The notes below the pieces were generated by a model. It ran no database searches, was not told where the DNA came from, and saw only the letters and a list, made by a program, of their open reading frames with translations. Shown piece by piece: positions 18,481 to 27,960 of a stretch of DNA of 64,000 nucleotides (within the stretch, counting starts at the first letter, position 1; each line of letters begins with the position of its first letter). Source of the stretch: an uncultured Bacteroides sp. (lineage in GTDB: Bacteria; Bacteroidota; Bacteroidia; Bacteroidales; Bacteroidaceae); NCBI GenBank assembly GCA_905197435.1, contig CAJJYX010000001.1:1-64000 (forward strand). Reading direction: 5' to 3'. Both the position numbers and the translations under genes were made by a program.

Positions 18481-19722
18481 ATGAGAATAGACATAGATAC
18501 ATGTGAGGAAATCCTCATCACAATAACAAGGAACAAGACGAGAAGCCTGCTTACGGCATTCGGCGTATTCTGGGGCATCTTCATGCTGGTGACACTCATC
18601 GGTAGCGGTCAAGGTACACAGGAAGAGTTGAGATCCCAGTTTGAAGGATTTGCAACCAACTCGGGCTTTATCGCCGTACAGAGGACAAGCGAAGCTTACA
18701 AAGGTTTCCGCAAGGGACGCTGGTGGGACCTGGAGATGGAGGATGTGAACCGTGTACGCAGTGTGGACGGCATAGCGCTTGCCACGCCTTCAATTGCCCT
18801 CTGGGGACAAGTCGCCGTCTACGGAGACAACAAGTATGACTGCAGCGTGAAAGGCTTGTATCCCGAGTATGAACAGATAGAGCATCAAGAGATGACCTAC
18901 GGGCGTTTCATCAATGATGTCGACATTAAAGAGTCACGAAAAGTGTGTGTAATCGGCAAACGTGTTTACGAAAGCCTCTTCAAGCCGGGTGAAGACCCCT
19001 GCGGCAAATATGTCCGGGTAAATGGCATCTATTACCAGGTTATCGGGATGTGTTCATCCGAAGGCAATGTCAATATACAAGGCCAGGCATCTGAAGCCAT
19101 AACATTGCCTTTTTCCACCATGCAGCAGACCTACAACCTCGGAAAGAAACTGCATGTAATATGCTTCATCATGAAACCGGGAGTAAAAGTGAAAGACGTG
19201 CAGCCCGAAGTGGAACGCCTTATAAAAGCGGCACACTACATTGCTCCCGATGATAAACAAGCCATCATGCTTCTGAATGCAGAAGCTATGTTTTCCATGA
19301 TGGACAACCTGATGACCGGAGTGCGTTTTCTAATCTGGATGGTAGGTTTGGGAACTTTGTTTGCCGGAGCCATCGGTGTATCGAATATCATGATGGTAAC
19401 CGTAAAAGAACGCACGACAGAAATAGGCATACGCCGTGCCATCGGTGCCCGTCCCAAAGACATTCTACAACAAATCCTTTCGGAAAGCATGGTACTGACC
19501 ACTATAGCGGGTATGGCAGGCATTTCTTTTGCCGTACTTGTACTGCAGATACTTGAAAAGGCTGCCAATGACCCTGGAGTCATCAAGTCCCACTATCAGG
19601 TTTCATTCGGACTGGCTATCGGGACTTGCATCCTCCTCATCGCTTTGGGAGTGCTTGCCGGACTGGCACCCGCCTACCGCGCCATGGCTATCAAGCCAAT
19701 TGAGGCAATCAGGGATGAATAA
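18481..19722 (+). CDS. MacB-type ABC permease (second)
   Basis: A 413-residue paralogue of the preceding permease with the same layout: FGVFWGIFMLVTLIGSGQG near the N-terminus, a periplasmic domain, then VSNIMMVTVKERTTEIGIR and the final PIEAIRDE. The FtsX domain at the C-terminus is intact. Two related but distinct permeases suggest a heterodimeric export channel. It lies 5 bp after the first permease. Confidence 0.92.
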   Translation: MRIDIDTCEEILITITRNKTRSLLTAFGVFWGIFMLVTLIGSGQGTQEELRSQFEGFATNSGFIAVQRTSEAYKGFRKGRWWDLEMEDVNRVRSVDGIALATPSIALWGQVAVYGDNKYDCSVKGLYPEYEQIEHQEMTYGRFINDVDIKESRKVCVIGKRVYESLFKPGEDPCGKYVRVNGIYYQVIGMCSSEGNVNIQGQASEAITLPFSTMQQTYNLGKKLHVICFIMKPGVKVKDVQPEVERLIKAAHYIAPDDKQAIMLLNAEAMFSMMDNLMTGVRFLIWMVGLGTLFAGAIGVSNIMMVTVKERTTEIGIRRAIGARPKDILQQILSESMVLTTIAGMAGISFAVLVLQILEKAANDPGVIKSHYQVSFGLAIGTCILLIALGVLAGLAPAYRAMAIKPIEAIRDE

Positions 19723-19788
19723 AACCCGTTAAAGAGAGCATAAGACAATGGCTAAATCAACCGTAAATAATTAAATCGTAAATATAAG

Positions 19789-20892
19789 ATGAAAACAAAG
19801 AAGTTTCTGAAAATCGCATTATTGGTAGTAATAGCTGCCTTATTCATTTGGACATTCGTATTTCTGTACCAGAAGTCCCAGCCCAAAGTAACAGTATACG
19901 AAACAATAGTTCCGGAAGTGACAGACCTTGAAAAGACTACCGTAGCCACCGGCAAAGTGGAACCGAGAGACGAAGTCCTTATCAAACCGCAAATCTCCGG
20001 TATCATTGCCGAAGTATACAAGGAAGCAGGACAGAGCGTGAAGCAGGGGGAAGTACTTGCCAAAGTGAAGGTAATCCCCGAACTGGGACAATTGAACTCT
20101 GCCGAAAGCCGCGTACGATTGGCAGAAATCAACGCTGCCCAAGCTGAGACAGACTTCGCACGTATCCAGAAACTATACAACGATAAACTTATCAGTGCCG
20201 AAGAGTATGAAAAAGGGGAAGTAAGCGTGAAGCAAGCACGCGAGGAACTGCAAACAGCAAAAGACAACCTGGAAATTATAAAAGAAGGCATCACCCAAAA
20301 CAGTGCCTCTTTCAGCAGTACATTGATTCGTTCCACCATTACCGGTCTGATTCTGGATGTGCCCATCAAAGTAGGTAACTCGGTTATCATGAGCAACACT
20401 TTCAATGATGGGACCACCATCGCTACCGTTGCCAACATGAACGACTTGATTTTCCGCGGCAACATTGACGAAACCGAAGTGGGACGTGTGCACGAAGGCA
20501 TGCCGGTGAAACTGACAATCGGTGCCCTGCAGAATCTTTCGTTCGATGCCACGCTGGAATACATATCCCCGAAAGGCGTGGAAGAGAATGGTGCCAATCA
20601 GTTTGAAATCAAAGCAGCCGTTGCCGCACCGGACAGCGTACAAATACGCTCCGGCTATTCTGCCAACGCAGAAATCGTATTGGACCGCGCCCTGAAAACA
20701 CTTGCCGTACCGGAAAGTACCGTTGAATTCAATGGTGACAGCACCTTTGTATACGTAATGACGGACAGCGTACCGGTACAGAAGTTCGAACGCCGACCCA
20801 TCCAGGTCGGTATGAGTGACGGCATAAAGATTGCCATCAAAAGCGGCATCAGTGCCCAGGACAAGATTCGCGGTGCAGAGAAAAAGGATTAA
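19789..20892 (+). CDS. Periplasmic adaptor of the efflux system (MacA/HlyD type)
   Basis: A 367-residue protein with one N-terminal membrane anchor (FLKIALLVVIAALFIWTFVF). Then come the lipoyl half-motifs (TGKVEPRDEVLIKPQISGII), an alpha-helical hairpin (about residues 95-165) and the beta-barrel domain with TITGLILDVPIKVGNSV. This is the membrane-fusion protein linking the MacB-like permeases to the TolC-type channel encoded next. Confidence 0.92.
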   Translation: MKTKKFLKIALLVVIAALFIWTFVFLYQKSQPKVTVYETIVPEVTDLEKTTVATGKVEPRDEVLIKPQISGIIAEVYKEAGQSVKQGEVLAKVKVIPELGQLNSAESRVRLAEINAAQAETDFARIQKLYNDKLISAEEYEKGEVSVKQAREELQTAKDNLEIIKEGITQNSASFSSTLIRSTITGLILDVPIKVGNSVIMSNTFNDGTTIATVANMNDLIFRGNIDETEVGRVHEGMPVKLTIGALQNLSFDATLEYISPKGVEENGANQFEIKAAVAAPDSVQIRSGYSANAEIVLDRALKTLAVPESTVEFNGDSTFVYVMTDSVPVQKFERRPIQVGMSDGIKIAIKSGISAQDKIRGAEKKD

Positions 20893-20922
20893 CGAACGGA
20901 ATAGCTTAAACAGATATATGAT

Positions 20923-22251
20923 ATGAATAAAAAGATATTCTTATACCTCGCAATATTCGGCAGTGTCTCAGTGCAGGCACAGGAACGCTGGTCTTTGCGC
21001 CAATGCATAGACTATGCCATCGAGCACAACATCAGCATCCGCCAGACAACCAACACCGCCGAACAAAGTGCTGTCGAAGTAAACACAGCCAAATGGGCAC
21101 GACTGCCGAACCTGAATGCCAGTGCCGGCCAAAGCTGGAACTGGGGACGTACGCAGACCGCTATCAAGAACGATGCTACGGGCGACTATTCTACAGTATA
21201 CGTAAACACCAGCAGCCACAGCACCAACATGTCGCTCAACACCAGCATCCCTATCTTTACCGGTCTGGAAATTCCCAACCAGCAGGCTCTGACAAAACTG
21301 AACCTGAAAGCTGCCATTGCCGACCTGGAGAAAGCAAAGGAAGACATCTCCATCAACATCGCTTCGGCCTATCTGCAAGTGCTCTTCAACCAAGAACTGC
21401 ACCAAGTGGCTCTGGGACAAGCACAATTGAGCAAAGAGCAATATGCCCGCATCAGCCGGCTGGCAGAACTGGGCAAGGCTTCTCCGGCAGAATTGGCGGA
21501 AGCCAAAGCACGTGTGGCACAAGACGAAATGAATGTAGTGCAGACAGACAATAACTATAAGTTGGCCTTGCTTGACCTTAGCCAGCTTATCGAACTGGAA
21601 ACACCTGAAGGGTTCAACCTGGAATCTCCGGCGGTCAACCTGGATTTGATTCCTCTCACGCCTCCGGATGAAATATTCCAAACAGCCATGGTGAGCAAAC
21701 CTTCCATACAGGCTGCACAGTTCCGCCTGGAAGGCAGCAAGCACAATATCCGCATTGCCCAGAGCAACTACTACCCGCAGTTGAGCCTAAACGGCAGCCT
21801 CGGCACAAATTACTATTCTACCATCGACCGTACTTTCAGCCAGCAGATGAACGATAACTTCAACAAATATGTAGGTCTCAACCTCAGTGTGCCTATTTTC
21901 AACCGCCTCTCTACCCGCAACCGGGTACGCACGGCACGCCTGCAACGTGAGAATTATGCCCTGCAACTGGATAATGCCAAAAAGACACTTTACAAGGAAA
22001 TCCAGCAGGCATGGTACAACGCCACTGCTGCTGAGAGCAAATACAACAGCAGCCATACTGCCACCGTTGCCAGTGAAGAGTCTTTCAAGTTGATGAGCGA
22101 AAAGTATGAAAACGGGAAAGCAAATGCCGTGGAATACAATGAAGCCAAACAAAACCTTATGAAGTCACAATCGGACGAACTGCAAGCCAAGTATGATTAT
22201 TTGTTCCGCACCAAAATTCTGGACTTCTACAAAGGAGAACCTATTGAATGA
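20923..22251 (+). CDS. TolC-family outer-membrane efflux protein
   Basis: A 442-residue exported protein; the signal peptide ends in VSVQAQ. It has two OEP repeats: SLRQCIDYAIEHNISI and NLSVPIFNRLSTRNRVRTARLQ mark the family, with long helical stretches between. It forms the outer-membrane duct of the tripartite pump. It is the last gene of the operon, 30 bp after the adaptor, and a strong terminator follows. Confidence 0.93.
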   Translation: MNKKIFLYLAIFGSVSVQAQERWSLRQCIDYAIEHNISIRQTTNTAEQSAVEVNTAKWARLPNLNASAGQSWNWGRTQTAIKNDATGDYSTVYVNTSSHSTNMSLNTSIPIFTGLEIPNQQALTKLNLKAAIADLEKAKEDISINIASAYLQVLFNQELHQVALGQAQLSKEQYARISRLAELGKASPAELAEAKARVAQDEMNVVQTDNNYKLALLDLSQLIELETPEGFNLESPAVNLDLIPLTPPDEIFQTAMVSKPSIQAAQFRLEGSKHNIRIAQSNYYPQLSLNGSLGTNYYSTIDRTFSQQMNDNFNKYVGLNLSVPIFNRLSTRNRVRTARLQRENYALQLDNAKKTLYKEIQQAWYNATAAESKYNSSHTATVASEESFKLMSEKYENGKANAVEYNEAKQNLMKSQSDELQAKYDYLFRTKILDFYKGEPIE

Positions 22252-22286
22252 AAAACAAAGTATAATTTTAGTTGTTGTGTTTGATT

Positions 22287-22328
22287 CTCCCCTCTCCCTG
22301 CTTCATATAAGTGAGAGGGGAGTTTTTA
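22287..22328 (+). terminator. Terminator of the MacAB-TolC operon
   Basis: CTCCCCTCTC (22287-22296) pairs with GAGAGGGGAG (22313-22322), followed by TTTTT. Confidence 0.9.
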
Positions 22329-22374
22329 TTCTGCGTTTTTCAGACAATATCGAATAAGAAACTGCTTAATTAGT

Positions 22375-22382
22375 TACCTTTG
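22375..22382 (+). promoter_or_regulatory. -7 promoter box for the GT51 gene
   Basis: TACCTTTG is a perfect TAnnTTTG box, 23 bp before the ATG at 22406. A -33 element is not evident. Confidence 0.55.
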
Positions 22383-22405
22383 CAGCACAAAAATTGAATT
22401 GTCAG

Positions 22406-24352
22406 ATGATTAATACTAAGATAAGAATTGCTGCTTCAGTAAGTGTTTCACTACTTCTCCTCACATCGGCAATACTGTACCTTTGCCGCGGAAGCCTGCT
22501 GCAACATGTAGCAGACCGACGCATCGACCGACTGGAGCAACGGTACAAGCTGAACATTGCCTATGACAAGCTGACAATGAATGGACTGAACACAATTTCC
22601 CTATGCGGTCTTACCGTTGTCCCCGAGCACCGCGACACTCTTCTCCACCTGCACTCCCTTGAGGTCAGCATCAGTCTGTGGAAACTGTTATGGGGAGACA
22701 TCAACGTAAGAAATGTACAAATGGATGGCCTTAAACTGAACTTCATGAAACAAGGCTCCACGGCAAACTATGACTTCCTCTTTCTACCTCCCCATACAGC
22801 ACAGTCTGTAGAAGAGGCATCGTCTCCAACAAAAGAGCATCTGTCAACAGATTATGCCCGACACATCCATGCAATACTCAACCTTCTGTTCGGCTTGCTT
22901 CCCGGCGACGGAAACCTGACGCATCTATGTATCAGTGAGCGTAAAGACAACAACTTCGTAACTCTTCACATTCCGGAATTTCGCATTGACAAGCACCATT
23001 TCCGCTCCGAGATATCCATCACAGAAGATACTCTGACACAGCGATGGAACACAGAAGGAGAAATCAACCCTACTGACAGAAGACTCCGTGTCAGCATACA
23101 TGCTCCCCGGCTGACAGTGCCTTACATTCACCGCCGTTTCGGTGCTGAAGTACAGTTCGACAGCCTCAAATTCAGTCTGTTCCAAGAAAAAACAGACGGG
23201 AAATCAAGCAGTCTTACCGGCCAATCGGAAGTATCCGGGCTGCAAGTGTATCACAATCGCCTGTCCCCTACTTACATCAATCTCGACCACGGGAAACTGG
23301 ACTTCCATCTGAATATCACGCCGCAAGTAATGGAATTGGACAGTACCAGCCTTGTACGTTTCAATACCTTGATTTTCCATCCTTATTTTAAAGTCGAACG
23401 AACCCAACCGGATAATAGAGGATGGCATTTCACTGCATCCGTACATAAACCGTGGTTCCCGGCCGAAGAATTATTCAGTTCACTGCCAAAAGGTTTATTC
23501 GGCAATCTTGAAGGTATCCGCGTTTCCGGACAATTGGCCTATCAATTCCTGCTGGATGTGGATTTCTCCCAATTGGACAGTTTAAAACTGAAATCGGAAT
23601 TAAAGGAAAAGGATTTCCGCATTCTGAGCTATGGAAAAGCTGATTTAGGCAAAATGTCCGAGGAGTTTGAATATACAGCCTACGAAAACGGGGAGCCCGT
23701 ACGCACTTTCCGCATTGGCCCGTCTTGGGAACACTTCACACCACTGGACAGCATCCCGCAACGGCTGCAGATGTCAGTCATGCAAAGTGAGGACGGGGCA
23801 TTCTTCTATCATAAAGGATTTCTACCCGATGCCATGCGCGAAGCGCTTATCTACGACCTGCAAGAGCACCGTTTTGCCCGCGGTGGAAGCACTATTTCCA
23901 TGCAACTGATAAAGAATGTTTTTCTGAACCGAAACAAGAACATTGCCCGTAAAATAGAAGAAGCATTGATAGTCTGGCTGATAGAGACCGAGCGGCTGAC
24001 CTCTAAAGAAAGGATGCTTGAAGTATACTTGAATATCGCCGAATGGGGACCAATGGTTTACGGTATCCAAGAAGCAGCCGACTTCTACTTCGATAAACGT
24101 CCCTCCCAACTAAACTTGGAAGAATGCATATTTCTTGCCTCCATCATTCCCAAGCCTAAGCACTGGCGTAATTCATTCACTGAAGAGGGCATGCTAAAAG
24201 AAAAACAAGAAGGCTACTTCCGACTGATTGCCGAACGATTGGTAAAGAAAGGCATTATCAGTGAAGAAGAAGCAGCCCACGTAAATATAAAGAATATTGT
24301 ACTGAAAGGAAATGCCAGGAATTTTATCTCAAGCTATAGCATTCCAAGATAA
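22406..24352 (+). CDS. Monofunctional GT51 peptidoglycan transglycosylase with AsmA-like N-terminal half
   Basis: A 648-residue protein. The ATG at 22406 is preferred over an upstream TTG. After one membrane segment (SVSLLLLTSAILYLC) come about 400 residues resembling AsmA/DUF748-type membrane-associated proteins (LTMNGLNTISLCGLTV, WKLLWGDINVRNVQMDGL). The C-terminal 200 residues are a GT51 domain: QSEDGAFFYHKG with catalytic E462, RGGSTISMQLIKN, RKIEEALIVWLIE and EVYLNIAEWG. There is no transpeptidase domain. It would polymerise lipid II glycan strands at the outer face of the inner membrane. The combination with an AsmA-like part occurs in Bacteroidetes; the role of that part is unknown. 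Confidence 0.85.
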   Translation: MINTKIRIAASVSVSLLLLTSAILYLCRGSLLQHVADRRIDRLEQRYKLNIAYDKLTMNGLNTISLCGLTVVPEHRDTLLHLHSLEVSISLWKLLWGDINVRNVQMDGLKLNFMKQGSTANYDFLFLPPHTAQSVEEASSPTKEHLSTDYARHIHAILNLLFGLLPGDGNLTHLCISERKDNNFVTLHIPEFRIDKHHFRSEISITEDTLTQRWNTEGEINPTDRRLRVSIHAPRLTVPYIHRRFGAEVQFDSLKFSLFQEKTDGKSSSLTGQSEVSGLQVYHNRLSPTYINLDHGKLDFHLNITPQVMELDSTSLVRFNTLIFHPYFKVERTQPDNRGWHFTASVHKPWFPAEELFSSLPKGLFGNLEGIRVSGQLAYQFLLDVDFSQLDSLKLKSELKEKDFRILSYGKADLGKMSEEFEYTAYENGEPVRTFRIGPSWEHFTPLDSIPQRLQMSVMQSEDGAFFYHKGFLPDAMREALIYDLQEHRFARGGSTISMQLIKNVFLNRNKNIARKIEEALIVWLIETERLTSKERMLEVYLNIAEWGPMVYGIQEAADFYFDKRPSQLNLEECIFLASIIPKPKHWRNSFTEEGMLKEKQEGYFRLIAERLVKKGIISEEEAAHVNIKNIVLKGNARNFISSYSIPR

Positions 24353-24408
24353 AATTCCAAGCATTTCAGAAGGAAGCATGAAGTGCTTCAAGCACCTGCA
24401 TATCTACA

Positions 24409-25311
24409 CTATCTCCTTGTCCTTTCCGAAGAGCGGGAAGATCTACTGCCGGAAGAGCTGCGAGTAGTACTTGAAGAACTGCTTCGGCGGTTTCCGGAAC
24501 TCCGTACATTGGAAGCATCCTTTTTTCCCCTACTCTCCGTTTTTACCCTGCTGCGACCGGAACTCTTATTGTTATTTTTAGTTCTTGTGGCTTCTACTTT
24601 TTCTTTACCCGGATTTCTGCCACCACTCACACTGCTGTGCCGCGTACTGTTGCTACGTACACCCGTGCTGCTACGCCTTGTAACATATACATCATCCTTA
24701 CCTGCCGGACGTCTGTTCGAATCTGGGCGAATGTTCACTGAGCCGAAGTCGGAACGGCGACTGGTATGGTAGGACTTGCCATTCCGGATGCCCCATGAAC
24801 CCGTATAGTGCGGATGATGATAACGCCCGCGATAATAGCTGTCATGATAATGCGTACGATAGTGTCCACCGCAATATGTACGGTAATGATATGGCTGCGG
24901 GAAATAAAAATGATTATGGTTGGCGTAAGTGATGTAAATCCTAAAAGACCAACGCCCACCACTTACATAAACCGGACGATAAAAATAGGCTGCCTGCATG
25001 AAACGACTGTACTGTTTACTACTCAATACCCAGTGGAGGTCATCATTACGTACATCCAGATAATCGTAATAGCGGTCCAAGGCCCATTCCTCACCCCGAA
25101 GAACATCATCCATCAGATAGCGTATACCGGAAATGAAATCATAGTTAATTTCGTACACATCATTATACTGTTCTGTATCCAGATTCAGTTCATAGGCCAT
25201 CTTGTCCGTAAGAAAACGGGTTTCTTTACGCACTTTGCTATTGCTCATCGCCGCACTGCAAACAGCCGTACTCATCATAGCTGCAAAAAATATAAATATA
25301 ATCCGTTTCAT
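24409..25311 (-). CDS. Exported protein with very basic Ser/Arg-rich tail, unknown function
   Basis: The start at 25311 has a strong AGGAGG ribosome-binding site and does not overlap the upstream gene; an upstream ATG (25341) would. The 300-residue product has a signal peptide (MKRIIFIFFAAMMSTAVCSA) and a folded part with conserved-looking YELNLDTEQYNDVYEINYDF. A His/Tyr-rich stretch follows around residues 150-190, then about 100 residues of Ser, Arg, Gly, Thr and Lys. The tail suggests binding to an acidic polymer such as nucleic acid or surface polysaccharide, but this is only inference. It lies directly downstream of a DUF4476 gene, likely in one operon. Confidence 0.75.
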   Translation of the reverse strand: MKRIIFIFFAAMMSTAVCSAAMSNSKVRKETRFLTDKMAYELNLDTEQYNDVYEINYDFISGIRYLMDDVLRGEEWALDRYYDYLDVRNDDLHWVLSSKQYSRFMQAAYFYRPVYVSGGRWSFRIYITYANHNHFYFPQPYHYRTYCGGHYRTHYHDSYYRGRYHHPHYTGSWGIRNGKSYHTSRRSDFGSVNIRPDSNRRPAGKDDVYVTRRSSTGVRSNSTRHSSVSGGRNPGKEKVEATRTKNNNKSSGRSRVKTESRGKKDASNVRSSGNRRSSSSSTTRSSSGSRSSRSSERTRR

Positions 25312-25324
25312 AATCCCTCCTTTT

Positions 25325-26014
25325 TTAATTCTTCTTTTCATGATATTCTTTGATAAAGGTATTTATCTCTTTCTTATCCGACGAGAAAGTCAGCTTATCT
25401 ATTGCATTATAAAAATTCGGTTTATCGGTAATTTTAGGATAAATCTTCTTCATCAACTGCTTCTTTTCACTGTCGAAACGATAAAAATCCATCAGACGGA
25501 TGCACTGGTCTGTAGTGAACCAAGACGTGAGTAAGGCATGGTTGAGCACTTCCTTACGATCAGAGTCAAAACTCTGTTTCTTCATCAGTTCCATGAACTG
25601 TTCGAAAGCAGGGGGTGACATCACCTGTCCACGCTGTCCTTCTGCCGACCAGTCACCAGGTCTGCCGGGCTTGTGATGATTAGAATCGTCCCGGTTTCCG
25701 CCAGATTCTTTGCCCTCCGGAATGAAAATGTCTTTCACCTCATTAATGGAGCAATGCACACGTTCATCATATAGGAGTTTCCCTCTTCGGGGATTCTCCC
25801 CACGGGACGGTGCTTCATAAACCTCCACCCGACAACTGCCGTGCAAATTGGCAACAAAACAACTGAAAGTAGGCAAACAAACCTGCTGCCCGTCAACCAG
25901 CACCACAATTTTGCGATGTGGGCTTTCTATGCGGATTCCATCTATTGTTGCCGCTTTCATTGTGGGCAACGTTGCCAGAACCAGACAAACACTCAGCATT
26001 AAATGACGTATCAT
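25325..26014 (-). CDS. DUF4476 domain-containing exported protein
   Basis: A 229-residue protein with a signal peptide (ending TMKAA). The first half is a beta-rich region that handles a short extracellular segment (VVLVDGQQVCLPTFSC). A linker rich in Gly, Asp and His follows (about 105-130). The C-terminal 95 residues are a DUF4476 helical repeat domain: FEQFMELMKKQSFDSDRKEV, FTTDQCIRLMDFYRFDSEKKQ and FYNAIDKLTFSSDKKEI. Function unknown. It is 13 bp upstream of the basic protein gene. Confidence 0.82.
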   Translation of the reverse strand: MIRHLMLSVCLVLATLPTMKAATIDGIRIESPHRKIVVLVDGQQVCLPTFSCFVANLHGSCRVEVYEAPSRGENPRRGKLLYDERVHCSINEVKDIFIPEGKESGGNRDDSNHHKPGRPGDWSAEGQRGQVMSPPAFEQFMELMKKQSFDSDRKEVLNHALLTSWFTTDQCIRLMDFYRFDSEKKQLMKKIYPKITDKPNFYNAIDKLTFSSDKKEINTFIKEYHEKKN

Positions 26015-26113
26015 GACTTTTCTTTTTTATTATATGACAAAAATAGGAAGAGGAAATTCCTCTCCCTAATGATTGTCTCTATTTATAAATAGGGAATTTC
26101 CTAATGACCGGGA

Positions 26114-26950
26114 TTAATTCCTAATCTTGATTCCATCTTCCTCCAAGACAACCAGATGTTTCTTGTACAAGTCTCCCACAGCCTTCTTGAAAGTCTTCTT
26201 GCTGACACCGAAAGTTGCATAAATTTCTTCTGCCGGGCTCTTGTCGTTCAAAGTTGTCTGCCCGCCCTGTTCACGAATATAGTCCAGCAAAGTAGCCGAG
26301 AAGTCTTCCACCTTGGCCTGTCCCGGTTTCTGGAGAACCAAGTCTATCTTGCCGTCTTCACGTACTTGCTTCACATAGGCTTTCAGCGTCATGCCCGTGT
26401 GCAATGGACGAAATATCTCACTCTCATATAGCAATCCGCTATATTCATTGTTAATGATTGCCTTAAATCCCAAGTCCGTCTTCTGCCAAATCAAGATATC
26501 CACCTCTTGTCCCGGCTCAAAAGCAGCTTTCTCTTTGGAAAGATAACGGTCTACCTTGGCCGATGCCACGATACGGTAGCTTTCTTCATCCAAATGGGCA
26601 TGAATCACATACTTCTTTCCTACCTGCATCTTCATCTTCTGTTCGCGGAAAGGGACGAAAAGATCCTTCATCAATCCCCAGTTGAGGAAAGCGCCATACT
26701 GGTTTACCCACGCCACCTCCAGGCAGGCAAACTGCCCCACCTGCACCAATGGCGTCAAGGTAGTGGCAACCAGGCGCTCTTCATTATCAAGATATATAAA
26801 AACGTTCAGTTTATCTCCCACCTTACAGTCTTGGGGAACATAACGCGATGGAAGCAGAATTTCGCCTTCCTCACCACCGTCAAGATACATGCCAAAGTCA
26901 ACTTCTTTCAGCACTTCCAGCGTATTGTACTTTCCTAACTCAATGCTCAT
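26114..26950 (-). CDS. S1 RNA-binding domain protein, CvfB-like
   Basis: The 278-residue protein starts at the ATG at 26950 (MSIELGKYNTL), 19 bp after a -7 box; an in-frame extension upstream to 27133 lacks any family match. It has tandem S1-like OB domains (DFGMYLDGGEEGEILLP, VNQYGAFLNWGLMKDLFVP) and a C-terminal winged helix (AEEIYATFGVSKKTFKKAVGDLYKK). This is the CvfB order. CvfB proteins bind RNA and affect virulence gene expression in Firmicutes; the role here is unknown. Confidence 0.9.
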   Translation of the reverse strand: MSIELGKYNTLEVLKEVDFGMYLDGGEEGEILLPSRYVPQDCKVGDKLNVFIYLDNEERLVATTLTPLVQVGQFACLEVAWVNQYGAFLNWGLMKDLFVPFREQKMKMQVGKKYVIHAHLDEESYRIVASAKVDRYLSKEKAAFEPGQEVDILIWQKTDLGFKAIINNEYSGLLYESEIFRPLHTGMTLKAYVKQVREDGKIDLVLQKPGQAKVEDFSATLLDYIREQGGQTTLNDKSPAEEIYATFGVSKKTFKKAVGDLYKKHLVVLEEDGIKIRN

Positions 26951-26968
26951 AATCTTTTGCCTTTTTGG

Positions 26969-26976
26969 CAAAGATA
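26969..26976 (-). promoter_or_regulatory. -7 promoter box for the CvfB-like gene
   Basis: TATCTTTG on the minus strand, 18 bp upstream of the ATG at 26950. It decides the short start over the longer in-frame extension, because the transcript would begin inside the extension. Confidence 0.6.
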
Positions 26977-27252
26977 AGGATAAAAAACGAAAAATCAGGC
27001 AGACAGGAACAGGAAGGTTGTAAACAAAGGGGTTAGAGAAGAGAAAGAACGACAGACCGACGGTAGAACAATGCAGACGCAAACGCCGCCGACCGTAGAA
27101 CAGGTGACAACGGATCAACCATCCGACACACAAAATCTGCTGTTACAAATCTATTTTGAGTTACTCCGGTATTAAATCAAATGCCGAGGTCCTTTCTATA
27201 GATAATAGATAAGAGAAATATGAATTCCTAATTTGTTTTCTCGCTAAAAAGT
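26977..27252. other. Intergenic stretch between divergent genes
   Basis: No credible gene. It separates the CvfB-like gene (-) from the TetR efflux operon (+) and holds only their promoters at its ends. Confidence 0.6.
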
Positions 27253-27283
27253 TTTGCCATACAAAATTATTCATATAGCTTTG
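27253..27283 (+). promoter_or_regulatory. Strong promoter of the TetR/efflux operon
   Basis: TTTG at 27253-27256, a 19-bp spacer, then TAGCTTTG at 27276-27283. This is an exact match to the Bacteroides -33/-7 consensus. Confidence 0.85.
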
Positions 27284-27285
27284 TA

Positions 27286-27301
27286 TTAACAAGATTGTTA
27301 A
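27286..27301. promoter_or_regulatory. Probable TetR operator
   Basis: TTAACAAGATTGTTAA is a dyad of 7-bp arms (TTAACAA/TTGTTAA) around GA. It lies 3 bp after the -7 box, over the expected transcription start and 20 bp before the regulator's ATG. Placement fits autorepression by the TetR protein; no binding data. Confidence 0.65.
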
Positions 27302-27321
27302 ACCTAATTGTTTATTGATAT

Positions 27322-27960
27322 ATGGCAAAAAATGGACCTATCAAAACCGATACCGAAAGCCGTATTTTACAGGCTGCGGAGGAGGAATTCCTGCTCAAAG
27401 GACTGGAAGGAGCTCGAACAACCGCTATCGCAGAGCGAGCAGGCGTCACCCACGCCATGCTACATTATTACTTTCGTACCAAAGGAATGCTTTTCGAACG
27501 AATCATTGCGAAGAAAATGCAGGAAATCGAGAAAATCATGCTAACAGTATTCGTTTCGGGCGATATGCCTCTTATGGAACGAATCAGACTCGGCGTAGAA
27601 CAACATTTTGACTTTGTAGCAAGTAATCCCGACCTTCCTCATTTCGTCATTCAAGAGATCTATTCGCATCCTGAACGACATGAGATCATGCAGTCGCAGA
27701 TATCGGCTATCGCGGGAAAACTGCTTCAAGACTTACAACGGCATATTGACAAAAGTGCCGCCACACAAGCCACCGTATGGATAGATGCCCGGATGTTGAT
27801 TCTCGACATCGTATCACTCAACTTGTTTACATTCATAAGCTATCCCCTCGTCAAGCCGATGCTCGGCGATCTGACAGCCGACAAGGATTCTTTTATGAAG
27901 AAGCGGAAAGCGGAAAATGTGGAAATTATTATGCGACGCTTAAAAAGAACAGAGCCATGA
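27322..27960 (+). CDS. TetR/AcrR family regulator of the efflux operon
   Basis: A 212-residue protein. The N-terminal helix-turn-helix is clear: RILQAAEEEFLLKGLEGART, TTAIAERAGVTHAMLHYYFRTK and GMLFERIIAKKM. The C-terminal two-thirds is the ligand-binding and dimer domain, close in layout to CecR/YbiH. It heads the operon behind a consensus promoter and an operator-like dyad, and its stop overlaps the next start by ATGA. It likely represses the pump until a ligand binds. Confidence 0.9.
   Translation: MAKNGPIKTDTESRILQAAEEEFLLKGLEGARTTAIAERAGVTHAMLHYYFRTKGMLFERIIAKKMQEIEKIMLTVFVSGDMPLMERIRLGVEQHFDFVASNPDLPHFVIQEIYSHPERHEIMQSQISAIAGKLLQDLQRHIDKSAATQATVWIDARMLILDIVSLNLFTFISYPLVKPMLGDLTADKDSFMKKRKAENVEIIMRRLKRTEP

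Noticed and set aside
26951-27133. Longer N-terminus for the CvfB-like protein
   Set aside because: The extension has no family match and would start upstream of the TATCTTTG promoter box at 26969-26976.
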